6,827 nt of DNA from Firmicutes bacterium CAG:449 (GCA_000432895.1 FR889366.1:9091-15917), one strand, 5' to 3'. Positions 1-6,827 are shown, counted from the first letter of the stretch. Notes: generated by a model from the letters alone, not told the origin. Numbers and translations: made by a program.

Positions 1-1614
1 ATCTTCATTGTTAAGCAATGATAATTGACCTTCGTCTTCAAGATCACCACCAAAAAAGAACTGTTTATTTTTATATGTTAGTAATAAAGTTACTGAAGTA
101 TTATTGACTCCATGTCCATCATAATTAATAATATCAGTATTTGCATCTTCATAATGACCTGTATTTAAAAAAGTAACATAAAAATCTTCACTAATATATA
201 GAGTTTTTCTTGCTCCATTCCTATTGTTAATACAATCAATTACAGGTGAATATTTATCTGCATTTTTTAAAGTATTTTGAACATTTTGAGCGGTTGAATA
301 ATCACTTCTTTTACATCCATAATCAACAGCATATGTAATATTTTTAAAAGTCGATAGAGCAGTCAACATCCCGCCTATATGATCACTATGTGGATGTGAG
401 CCTACGACTAATTCAATTCTACCATCACTAACATGTCGACGTAAAAAATCATTAACATATCCCCCATCTTCTGGAGCACCTGCATCAAGAAGCATATCAA
501 AATCACCAGCTTGAATATAAATAGATTCCCCATATTCTTTATGCATTTCAATAAAATAAATATTTACTTCATCAATAATTTTTCTTCCTTTATAAAGCAT
601 ATTAGTTTGACTACCTAATTCACCAGTTCCACTTGAAGGAGGAATAGCCAAAAAAGAAAAATCTAATTTATCATATTCAATTGAATCATAAAACAAATGA
701 ACAGTAATATTAACTTCTGTATCACTAGAAACTTCATAATATTTACCATTATTATCAATAACATTTGTTTTATCTGACTCATAAGTAAATTTTAATTTAG
801 GAGATAAAATAGTATTAGTATAAAAATATAAATCATCACTTACATATTCAACATCTTCAAAACAATCTTCAATAAATTCAATTCCTTTTAATTTAATATT
901 CATTTCGCTACTATCATTATCATCAAGAGGAAAAGAATGATTATCAATAATATTTTTAATATCTTGATTTTCAATAAATGTATAAGTAAATAATGTACTA
1001 CTTACATTTTTGTTAACTAATTGAGCAATATCAGTAATATCTAATTCAATAGAAGTTATTGATTCATTTTTAATATAAATAGCATAATTAACATTACTTG
1101 CATAATAATAGTTTTCATGAGAAAAATTAAACGCTCCAATATTAATTAAAAACGATCTAACAACACCAGCACATTTAGATGCATCAATAGTAGAAGAAAT
1201 TTTCCCATTAATAATATTTTTATTTTGAGCATCATTAAAAATATTATCTAAACCTAAGAAATTAATAATACTATTAGAAGAAAAACTTTTATAATAAATA
1301 TCATCTTCATTTTTTAAGCATATATTTTCATTTAAAGTAAATTCTTCAATATTTAAATTCTTTTTTAATAATACATTCGATTTAGTTTGTACTACTGAAT
1401 ATGCTTTAAATTTATCTTCTTTTAATAAATATGTTGTTTGATTAGACGCTAAAGTATCATCAACAAATAATGTTTTGTTAACTTGTAAGTTATTAGTTGA
1501 ATTGTATTTATCAAATATTTTTTTAGCTTCAGAATTAATAATAGAACAACTAGATAAAATAAAAGTTGATAGATATATTAATGTAAAAGCAAGTTTATTA
1601 ATTAATTTCTTCAT
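1..1614 (-). CDS. Surface lipoprotein with C-terminal ComEC-type metallo-beta-lactamase domain (partial, 3' end off window)
   Basis: This frame is open for 538 codons from ATG at 1614-1612 to the left edge, so the C-terminus is missing. Residues 1-23 form a lipoprotein signal peptide (MKKLINK, hydrophobic core, lipobox LSSC, Cys23). Residues 24 to about 255 are an Asn/Ser/Ile-rich extracellular region I do not recognise. About 262-325 resembles an atrophied bacterial Ig-like domain (NNGKYYEVSSDTEVNITV). From about 345 the metallo-beta-lactamase fold begins: LLDAG at 375-379, metal-binding HPHSDH at 407-412, NNTSVTLLL at 503-511 and GGDLE at 522-526. The order and the NN-S-V-L / GD-E pattern match the extracellular hydrolase domain of ComEC/Rec2 and stand-alone relatives, a family proposed to cut nucleic acid. 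The expected last motif (LK-HHGS) lies off the window. AAGAGG at 1625-1620, five nt upstream, supports the start. The gene follows a terminator and has its own promoter, so it is a separate unit. I translated no Trp in 538 residues. The substrate is inferred, not shown. Confidence 0.9.
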   Translation of the reverse strand, partial: MKKLINKLAFTLIYLSTFILSSCSIINSEAKKIFDKYNSTNNLQVNKTLFVDDTLASNQTTYLLKEDKFKAYSVVQTKSNVLLKKNLNIEEFTLNENICLKNEDDIYYKSFSSNSIINFLGLDNIFNDAQNKNIINGKISSTIDASKCAGVVRSFLINIGAFNFSHENYYYASNVNYAIYIKNESITSIELDITDIAQLVNKNVSSTLFTYTFIENQDIKNIIDNHSFPLDDNDSSEMNIKLKGIEFIEDCFEDVEYVSDDLYFYTNTILSPKLKFTYESDKTNVIDNNGKYYEVSSDTEVNITVHLFYDSIEYDKLDFSFLAIPPSSGTGELGSQTNMLYKGRKIIDEVNIYFIEMHKEYGESIYIQAGDFDMLLDAGAPEDGGYVNDFLRRHVSDGRIELVVGSHPHSDHIGGMLTALSTFKNITYAVDYGCKRSDYSTAQNVQNTLKNADKYSPVIDCINNRNGARKTLYISEDFYVTFLNTGHYEDANTDIINYDGHGVNNTSVTLLLTYKNKQFFFGGDLEDEGQLSLLNNED

Positions 1615-1643
1615 AAAAACCTCTTATTTATTCTATCAAAATA

Positions 1644-1673
1644 ATTATATAAATTAAACAAAAAGACTCTCAA
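1644..1673 (-). promoter_or_regulatory. Predicted sigma-70-type promoter of the metallo-beta-lactamase lipoprotein gene
   Basis: Reading the minus strand, a -35 box TTGAGA (1673-1668, five of six matches to TTGACA) is followed after 18 nt by a perfect -10 box TATAAT (1649-1644). Transcription would begin near 1637, giving a leader of about 23 nt that contains the AAGAGG ribosome-binding site at 1625-1620 and then the ATG at 1614. The -35 box lies across the loop and 3' arm of the upstream terminator hairpin. In AT-rich DNA the -10 match alone is weak evidence; the paired boxes and sensible leader length carry the call. Confidence 0.6.
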
Positions 1674-1685
1674 ATTGAGAGCCTT
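1660..1685 (-). terminator. Rho-independent terminator of the ABC transporter-nuclease gene group
   Basis: On the minus strand the sequence AAGGCTCTCA-ATT-TGAGAGTCTT forms a 10-bp stem with one G-U pair and a 3-nt loop, followed by a run of Ts interrupted by one G. It sits 15 nt past the TAA stop at 1703-1701. The opposite strand has no T tract after the hairpin, so termination is predicted for leftward transcription only. It ends the group of four genes to its right and separates them from the gene starting at 1614. Confidence 0.88.
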
Positions 1686-1700
1686 AATTATAAAAATTTA

Positions 1701-2666
1701 TTATTGAACGTTTGTACTAATAATAACTGCTTTATATGCTCCTTTGTTAGTATAATGACAAATAGCAAAAGCAGTAGAAGTATATGTATCAGAAACTAAT
1801 GATTCAAATTCTTTTCCGCTTTCAGATCCTTGTAATAAAATATATTTTCCATTAGCATCCATAATTTCATAATTAACAAATCCTGATCCTTGAAATGCTT
1901 GAACTTTAACATCAGCAATAAAGACTTTATTTAAAGAATCATCTGCAGCATATATTTCTGCTAAAGTTTTTCCTTTTATAGCGGAATCAAGAGGAACATT
2001 TTTATTTTTTGCAATAGTTACAACCTCTGTTGGGTTTTTAACTTGTTGGACTGCTTTATTAGATTTATTCGTAAAATCTTCTCTATCAGCTTTTAAAGTA
2101 ACTTCATCACCAATACTAGCAGCTTGAGCAACCTTTGGTCCATAAACATAAATTGTTCCTGTTGCATCAGTTAAATACATTCCTTGAATAAATTGTTCAC
2201 CTTCATTTTTAGAATCATCCTTATATAAAAAATTAGATACAACTCCTCTAATAGCAACATTAGTACCGACTGCAGCAGCGATTGCTTCACTAATAGTAAT
2301 AGTATCAGCTACTTCAATTTTCTTAACAGTAACTGTAAAATCTCTTGTACCAGTTGCATTTCCTTTTGTAGCAGTTGCAGTTAATTTAACTGAAGCATCA
2401 TTATCTGTTGGTCTAGTAACAACTGCATCACTTCCATTAATAGTAATAAGTTCATTATTAGAAGCCCAACTAATTGTGACTCCACCTCTAGCGGAAACTA
2501 CTAAAGGAAAATTTTTACTTACTTCAGCATTAACAGTTAATTCTTTTAAAGCTGAATCAACCATTTCTTGGCTTTCATCAACAATAGATGAATTACATGC
2601 AGTTAAAACTGTAGGTACAGTAGCAAATAATGCTAATGCACATAAAATTTTTAAACCTTTTCTCAT
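1701..2666 (-). CDS. Lipoprotein with bacterial Ig-like domain and OB-fold region
   Basis: The product is a 321-residue surface lipoprotein. The signal peptide ends in lipobox LTAC with Cys24. Residues about 34-116 look like an atrophied bacterial Ig domain: a WASNN turn at 67-71, a TRP at 84-86, then TATATKG and a closing FTVTVKK strand. From about 124 a second module starts with ISEAIAAAVG, then IRGVVS, a DATG turn and IYVYG, then GDEVTLKA. This pattern is typical of OB-fold domains on secreted Gram-positive nucleases such as YhcR. Residues about 225-321 may be a second, more diverged OB fold (VFIADVKVQAF, MDANGKYILL). No catalytic motif is visible. AGGAG at 2677-2673, six nt before the ATG, supports the start. 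The gene lies 21 nt after the nuclease gene and immediately before the terminator, so it is probably co-transcribed. A nucleic-acid-binding or fragment-presenting role beside the nuclease is inference; a structural surface protein is the alternative. Confidence 0.87.
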   Translation of the reverse strand: MRKGLKILCALALFATVPTVLTACNSSIVDESQEMVDSALKELTVNAEVSKNFPLVVSARGGVTISWASNNELITINGSDAVVTRPTDNDASVKLTATATKGNATGTRDFTVTVKKIEVADTITISEAIAAAVGTNVAIRGVVSNFLYKDDSKNEGEQFIQGMYLTDATGTIYVYGPKVAQAASIGDEVTLKADREDFTNKSNKAVQQVKNPTEVVTIAKNKNVPLDSAIKGKTLAEIYAADDSLNKVFIADVKVQAFQGSGFVNYEIMDANGKYILLQGSESGKEFESLVSDTYTSTAFAICHYTNKGAYKAVIISTNVQ

Positions 2667-2687
2667 TTTTTTCTCCTATTTATATCT

Positions 2688-4235
2688 TTATTCTACTACG
2701 ACAAATTCACTTTCGTAAACACCTTCAGCTGTTTTATTTCTATTTCCTAAAACAATTTGATAAGAAGGATAGCTTTCAGCTTGCGCTTTATCTTCTTCAA
2801 AATAAATACCCATAATACCTGTCACTTTAACTGTTTTTCCACGATAATTATTATTATATTCATCAAGAGTATAACCAGGATTTAAAGTACCATTAATACG
2901 AATACTCATTGTATCATATGAAGTTTTATCAACTAAATCAGTAATTGTATTTGATGTATAAACAGTATAAGATAAATCTTTTGACATATTAGCTTCAGTT
3001 CTAGTAGAAGAAGTTAACTTAACTTGAACTTCAATAAGTTTACCAATATATCCATTTAAAATTGTTGTATTAAAATCTTTACTTGCATCTAAAGTAATTG
3101 GAGTAGGCATTTCAATTTTTTTACTTTCATCAGTAACTTTAACAAATGTTTCTCTAGCAAAAACAATATCAGTTAATTGTTTTTGTCCACCATACTCAGA
3201 TAATCTACCACGAATATCGATTGTATCACCAACACTAAACATAGAACCAATAGATTTTGCATTAATACCCATATAAACATATAAAGCATAACCATTAGCA
3301 TCTTGGAAGTAGAAATTAACACCAATAAATCTAGTGATAACACCAGTTAATGATACAAATTTACAATTAGTAGAATATTCATCAAAATTATCTAAAGCTT
3401 CTTTTATTGACATTTCTGTAGGTGTTTTAGAGTAATCATAATTTGGATCAATTTCATAACCTGTATATCTTTTTTCAAGTGACTTCATTCTTAAATCAGC
3501 TTCAAAAAACAAATCACCTAATTGTAAAGAACCATAATTTTCTTCATGACGAGAATATAATTTTGGTTCTTTTGTTTTATCAGCGTTATAGCACCAATTA
3601 GTTTCACCTAAATTACCAGTATAGAAAGAATAACATTCTTCAATAACATCTAATTGATAAGAACGATAATTTTTTAAATTACCTGCATCTTGTCCTTGTG
3701 GACAATACCAAACTAATCCTAACCAACGTGTTCCATTGCTATCAAGACGAACGCCTGATTTGAATGTATCATAAACACTAGTATATTTATCAGTATTAAT
3801 ACTAGTAGCATCAATAATAATACCAGCAGCGTTTTCTAATATACTTTTTGCATAAGCAGAAGCTTTTTTACCCCATGGAGCAATTGAAGAAGTTGATTCA
3901 GGAGTATCAATAGCTAAAAATCTAATAGTAACATAGCTATGTTCTTTTCCTAATGGATTAGTGTATTTATCTTGAATACCTGCACTAGAAATATGGAAGA
4001 TAGCAGTATCACCATCAGTTACTGATTTTAATTTAACTTTTTCTACTTTATCTTCTAAGAATGTTTTACCATTGATATTAATATTAAGATCAGCAAAAGA
4101 TAATTTATCACTATAATAATGGTCAATTTGAGTTGGTGCATTATCAAGAATAGAATCATCAGTAGTTTCACCACATGATGCTAAACAACATAGAATAGAA
4201 AAGCTCGAAACAAGACCTAATAAAATTTTATTCAT
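2688..4235 (-). CDS. Surface thermonuclease (SNase-like) lipoprotein with C-terminal OB-fold domains
   Basis: The product is a 515-residue lipoprotein predicted to hydrolyse DNA and/or RNA outside the cell. The signal peptide ends in LASC (Cys21). The SNase domain spans about 64-258: VTDGDT at 72-77, IRFLAIDTPES at 104-114, WGKKASAYAK at 121-130 and TRWLGLVW at 169-176. By comparison with staphylococcal nuclease, D76, D110 and T111 match the Ca2+ site, and R105, E113 and R170 match catalytic R35, E43 and R87, so the active site looks intact. The R105-R170 gap is about 13 residues longer than in the prototype, implying a loop insertion. Residues about 273-366 read as an OB fold (SIKEALDN, LTGVITR, FQDANGYALYVY, GDTIDIRGRL). 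About 378-500 may be a second (IGKLIEVQVKL, GKTVKVTGIMG). The gene starts 9 nt after the binding-protein gene, with its Shine-Dalgarno over that gene's stop, so translation is probably coupled. A nuclease inside an ABC importer gene group suggests nucleic-acid feeding; the substrate range is not visible. Confidence 0.92.
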   Translation of the reverse strand: MNKILLGLVSSFSILCCLASCGETTDDSILDNAPTQIDHYYSDKLSFADLNININGKTFLEDKVEKVKLKSVTDGDTAIFHISSAGIQDKYTNPLGKEHSYVTIRFLAIDTPESTSSIAPWGKKASAYAKSILENAAGIIIDATSINTDKYTSVYDTFKSGVRLDSNGTRWLGLVWYCPQGQDAGNLKNYRSYQLDVIEECYSFYTGNLGETNWCYNADKTKEPKLYSRHEENYGSLQLGDLFFEADLRMKSLEKRYTGYEIDPNYDYSKTPTEMSIKEALDNFDEYSTNCKFVSLTGVITRFIGVNFYFQDANGYALYVYMGINAKSIGSMFSVGDTIDIRGRLSEYGGQKQLTDIVFARETFVKVTDESKKIEMPTPITLDASKDFNTTILNGYIGKLIEVQVKLTSSTRTEANMSKDLSYTVYTSNTITDLVDKTSYDTMSIRINGTLNPGYTLDEYNNNYRGKTVKVTGIMGIYFEEDKAQAESYPSYQIVLGNRNKTAEGVYESEFVVVE

Positions 4236-4241
4236 TTTGTT

Positions 4242-4247
4242 CTCCTA
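4242..4247 (-). promoter_or_regulatory. Ribosome-binding site of the nuclease gene overlapping the upstream stop codon
   Basis: On the minus strand the TAG stop of the binding-protein gene (4247-4245) shares bases with the AGGAG Shine-Dalgarno (4246-4242) of the nuclease gene, giving the composite TAGGAG. Six nt separate it from the ATG at 4235. A ribosome finishing the binding protein would sit on the next initiation site, which favours coupled translation of the two lipoproteins. Confidence 0.8.
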
Positions 4248-5762
4248 TTCGCATCTAATATTAAAGTCTTTTAATTCATTATATGCATCAGTCATTGCTG
4301 CATTAATATCTTTATTTTGACAATAAATAGATTGAATCATTGTATCAACAGTATCACGAACAATAGATGAACCAGAGAAAGCAATATCAGTATAGAAATA
4401 ACTTAATTCATCATAAGCAGCATTTAAGCATTTTGGAGCAGCGCCTGAGAAAATATCATCAGTAGTTAAAAATGATTTAAATCTATCACTATTTTTTGCA
4501 CTTTCTCTAACTGGTAAATAACCTGTTCCCATCGAGAAAGTTGTTGTGTTTTCAGTAGAAGTTAAATATCTAATTAATAACCAAGAAGCAAGTCTAGTTA
4601 AATTATTAGAATTTTTAGAAAGAATAGCACAGTTTGTACCTTGTTGAATAACAGCTTTAACACCATTTGTTTTATCTTTTTGAGGCATTGTTGTACATTT
4701 TAATTCAAATTTATCTGAATTATTGTTATTAGCACCAGCTGTTGAACCAATGGAAATAAAAGCTTGTCCAATTGCCACCAATGAAGATCCATAAGATTGG
4801 CTAACTTTATCTGGAATATTCCATAATCCTTGATCTGCTTTTTCTTTGAAATATTGTTGAACCGCTAAAGTAGTAGAATTCTTAAATGTAACTTTTCCAC
4901 CTTCATTATCTCTTGTTGTATATACAGCTTTTGCTGCTTCTTCACTCTCTGCCCATTGTCTAGCAGTAGTAATAAAGAAGTTAGCGCCTGAATCAATATA
5001 AACTGGATAATCAGATTTTTTAGTTACTTCTTTATTAGTAGTATAAATAAGCCCACTAGCGGAATTAACTTTTGTTTTTAAAGCTTCAGAAACTTGCCAA
5101 AGTTCATCCCAAGTTGGATTTGACCATTTTCCATTTTCATCTAAGAAACCTTTTTCTTGTAAAATTGGATCAACTGCAGTAGCGTTATAATACATAACTT
5201 CAGTTGATTTATTAAATGGAATACCAGCAATAATTGATTTACCATTCATTTCTAATTGATTTTCTGTACGATATGATTCAATAAAATCATTCCAAGCATA
5301 ATCACCAGTTAAACCAATATTAGTATCAGTAGAATTAACATATTCATCAAGTGGTAAAAGAATACCTGAATCAATATAGTCAGCAAAATGATCTGGATAA
5401 CCAAGTAACATAGTAGGAATAGAATTGGATTTAGTTCCTAAATTAACTCTACTTCTAAGGCCATCATATCCTCCACCAACAGAAGTAGCTTTAACATTTA
5501 TATAAATGTTTTGCGCTTTCATTTCTTCTTCAAATGATTCAATTAATGGATCTAAATTACTTGAAATATTATGTCCAAATGAATGCCAAAATTCAACTTG
5601 AATAGGATTACTTTCCGATGAAGCTTCCTTTAAATCATTTAATGTTTTCATTGCAAATTCTTCACCAGCATTTGCAACACCACCCCCACATGAAGTTAAT
5701 GAAGCAGTAGCGGCAAAAATAACTAATGTTGAAGCAAGAAATTTTAATTTTTTATTTTTCAT
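4245..5762 (-). CDS. CUT1-family (UgpB-like) extracellular solute-binding lipoprotein
   Basis: The product is a 505-residue lipid-anchored receptor that delivers ligand to an ABC importer. The signal peptide ends in LTSC (Cys25). The mature protein carries the hallmarks of cluster-1 carbohydrate/glycerol-3-phosphate binding proteins: VEFWHSFGHN at 56-65, GIPFNKSTEVMYYN at 180-193, PTWDELW at 216-222 in the lobe-crossing region, and GYLPVRES at 414-421 near the C-terminus. It is longer than the roughly 420-450 residues usual for the family. The mature part contains five cysteines besides the lipidated one (356, 378, 445, 481, 504), which is unusual for an extracellular protein of a low-GC Gram-positive. 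GAGGAG at 5772-5767 supports the ATG at 5762. It lies 25 nt after the permease gene and 9 nt before the nuclease gene. The ligand cannot be read from sequence: the family suggests sugars or glycerol phosphates, while the context suggests nucleotide-derived fragments. Confidence 0.92.
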   Translation of the reverse strand: MKNKKLKFLASTLVIFAATASLTSCGGGVANAGEEFAMKTLNDLKEASSESNPIQVEFWHSFGHNISSNLDPLIESFEEEMKAQNIYINVKATSVGGGYDGLRSRVNLGTKSNSIPTMLLGYPDHFADYIDSGILLPLDEYVNSTDTNIGLTGDYAWNDFIESYRTENQLEMNGKSIIAGIPFNKSTEVMYYNATAVDPILQEKGFLDENGKWSNPTWDELWQVSEALKTKVNSASGLIYTTNKEVTKKSDYPVYIDSGANFFITTARQWAESEEAAKAVYTTRDNEGGKVTFKNSTTLAVQQYFKEKADQGLWNIPDKVSQSYGSSLVAIGQAFISIGSTAGANNNNSDKFELKCTTMPQKDKTNGVKAVIQQGTNCAILSKNSNNLTRLASWLLIRYLTSTENTTTFSMGTGYLPVRESAKNSDRFKSFLTTDDIFSGAAPKCLNAAYDELSYFYTDIAFSGSSIVRDTVDTMIQSIYCQNKDINAAMTDAYNELKDFNIRCE

Positions 5763-5787
5763 AAATCTCCTCTTTATTCTTGTTTAA

Positions 5788-6827
5788 CTAACCTTTTATA
5801 CCTGAACGAGCAACCCCGCGCATAATGTACTTCTTGAAACAAGCAAACGCTAGAAGTAATGGAATACTTACTACAGTTGTAGCAGCCATTCTAATGTTAG
5901 ATGTATCACCACCTGTTTCAGATGAGAATAATGACATTAATCCATCAGTAATTAATTTCATATCTGCACCTTGAGAAACAGTTCTTGGCCAAATATAAGC
6001 ATTCCAACTACCAATCATTGATAAAATCAAGACAGTAATAATTGCAGGTCGAGCAATTGGAATCATTACTTTAAACAAATACTTAAAGTCTGAATTACCA
6101 TCAACTTTAGCAGCATAATATAACTCATTTGGAATTTGTTTAAAGTTTTGTCTTAAGAAGAATGTATAGAATACGGAAGCTCCAAAAGGCAAAATCAAAG
6201 CAATATAACTATCTAATAAGCCCCAGTTAGCAATCGTAGTGAAATTTGTCATAATCATCATTTCACCTGGAACCATCATTGTAGCAAGTAACAATGAGAA
6301 CAATGTTTCTCTTCCTTTAAATTCAAGTCTAGAGAAAGCAAAAGCCGCTAAAACTGTAGTAGTAGTAGATAATAATGTTGATAAGGATGCAACAAGTAAA
6401 GTATTACCAATATACTTCAATAGAAGTGGAACACCATTTGATGACCTTCCAGTTGTAAAAGCGGTAATATAGTTTGCAAAAACATCTTGAATGCTATCAA
6501 CATGGAAAGGAGTAGTAGCAATAAATGTGGCAGGAATTTGTTGTAATTCTTCTTGATTTTTAAAAGATGTAATAATCATCCAATAAAAAGGAATTAAAGT
6601 AAATAAAGCGGCAATAACTAAGAAGAAATAAATAAAGCCTAATTTAATTCTTCTAGTAATTTCATAATGTCTAGCTTGTTCTTCACTTTCAAAATATAAA
6701 TCTTCGTGCTTTTCCATATGAGATTTCTTTTTCTTTTTAGTATCTGTATTTTCAGTTTTTGCTTCAACTGAATTTTCAATCACTTCAGCAATCTCTTCTT
6801 TTTCAGCAACTTCAGGAATCGTAATTT
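5788..6827 (-). CDS. CUT1-family (UgpE-like) ABC importer permease (partial, 5' end off window)
   Basis: This is one of the two membrane subunits expected in a carbohydrate-type ABC importer. The frame is open to the right edge with no stop. A GTG at 6783 (331 residues from there) is possible, but it lacks a convincing Shine-Dalgarno, so I treat the true start as outside the window. Numbering from that GTG, about 48 charged residues (KKKKK at 16-20, many Glu) precede TM1 at 50-72. Five more membrane segments follow near 123-150, 160-180, 189-210, 247-265 and 300-318. The ATPase-coupling EAA loop is at 220-245 (YYAAKVDG then MIPIARP), with Tyr223 in place of the usual Glu. The C-terminus ends RGVARSGIKG, the typical tail of this subfamily. 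The charged N-terminal extension makes it longer than the roughly 280 residues of E. coli UgpE. Its substrate-binding partner is the next gene. The second permease and the ATPase are not in the window; the permease is probably encoded upstream. Confidence 0.93.
   Translation of the reverse strand, partial: ITIPEVAEKEEIAEVIENSVEAKTENTDTKKKKKSHMEKHEDLYFESEEQARHYEITRRIKLGFIYFFLVIAALFTLIPFYWMIITSFKNQEELQQIPATFIATTPFHVDSIQDVFANYITAFTTGRSSNGVPLLLKYIGNTLLVASLSTLLSTTTTVLAAFAFSRLEFKGRETLFSLLLATMMVPGEMMIMTNFTTIANWGLLDSYIALILPFGASVFYTFFLRQNFKQIPNELYYAAKVDGNSDFKYLFKVMIPIARPAIITVLILSMIGSWNAYIWPRTVSQGADMKLITDGLMSLFSSETGGDTSNIRMAATTVVSIPLLLAFACFKKYIMRGVARSGIKG

Noticed and set aside
1630..1638. Extended -10-like motif TGATAGAAT on the minus strand as an alternative promoter
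   Set aside because: Transcription from it would begin around 1623, inside the ribosome-binding site at 1625-1620, leaving no usable leader. The TTGAGA/TATAAT pair fits better.
1475..1657. Plus-strand open frame of 60 codons
   Set aside because: It lies almost entirely over the signal peptide and N-terminal region of the minus-strand lipoprotein gene starting at 1614, has no ribosome-binding site or recognisable motif, and crosses the promoter of that gene.
2476..2815. Two overlapping plus-strand open frames across the junction of the nuclease and Ig/OB lipoprotein genes
   Set aside because: They are antisense to well-supported genes, have no family motifs, and consist of low-complexity hydrophobic sequence expected from the reverse strand of signal-peptide DNA.
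6239..6472. Plus-strand open frame of 77 codons
   Set aside because: It is antisense to the membrane segments and nearby regions of the permease, with no start signal or recognisable domain.
6716..6783. GTG at 6783 or the downstream internal ATG as the permease start
   Set aside because: Neither has a convincing Shine-Dalgarno at the right distance, and the frame stays open to the window edge with the same Glu-rich composition, so a start outside the window is more likely. GTG at 6783 cannot be fully excluded.
1..6827. CRISPR arrays, tRNA or rRNA genes, insertion sequences, attachment sites
   Set aside because: Reading both strands showed no regularly spaced repeats, no transposase or integrase motifs, and no room for RNA genes in the short intergenic gaps.

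Overview
The window is AT-rich DNA from a low-GC, Gram-positive-type bacterium. All five genes lie on the minus strand and read right to left. Four of the five products start with a lipoprotein signal peptide ending in an L-x-x-C lipobox, as expected for a single-membrane cell that tethers surface proteins to lipid. All 17 tryptophans in the four right-hand proteins are encoded by TGG, and the four visible stops are TAA or TAG. This argues against the mycoplasma code, in which TGA reads as Trp, and fits an AT-rich Bacilli or Acholeplasma/RF39-like lineage. The taxonomic guess is inference only.

Layout in transcription order: (1) 6827-5788, an inner-membrane permease of a carbohydrate-type (CUT1, UgpE-like) ABC importer, open at the right edge. 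(2) 5762-4245, its UgpB-like substrate-binding lipoprotein. (3) 4235-2688, a surface lipoprotein with a staphylococcal-nuclease (thermonuclease) domain followed by two apparent OB-fold domains. (4) 2666-1701, a lipoprotein with a bacterial Ig-like domain followed by the same kind of OB-fold region. (5) A Rho-independent terminator at 1660-1685 closes this group, whose intergenic gaps are 25, 9 and 21 nt. (6) A new promoter at 1644-1673 begins inside the terminator. (7) 1614-1 is a lipoprotein ending in a ComEC-type metallo-beta-lactamase domain, cut by the left edge.

The genes suggest a surface nucleic-acid scavenging unit. A tethered Ca2+-type nuclease would cut extracellular DNA or RNA, and OB-fold proteins would hold the polymer or fragments. 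A binding protein and permease would import the products, probably with a second permease and an ATPase encoded beyond the right edge or elsewhere. The adjacent but separately transcribed MBL lipoprotein could be a second surface nucleic-acid hydrolase. The domain calls rest on visible motifs; the shared function is inference. There is no non-coding stretch over 300 bases: the largest gap is 86 bases (1615-1700), filled by the terminator, promoter and ribosome-binding site.
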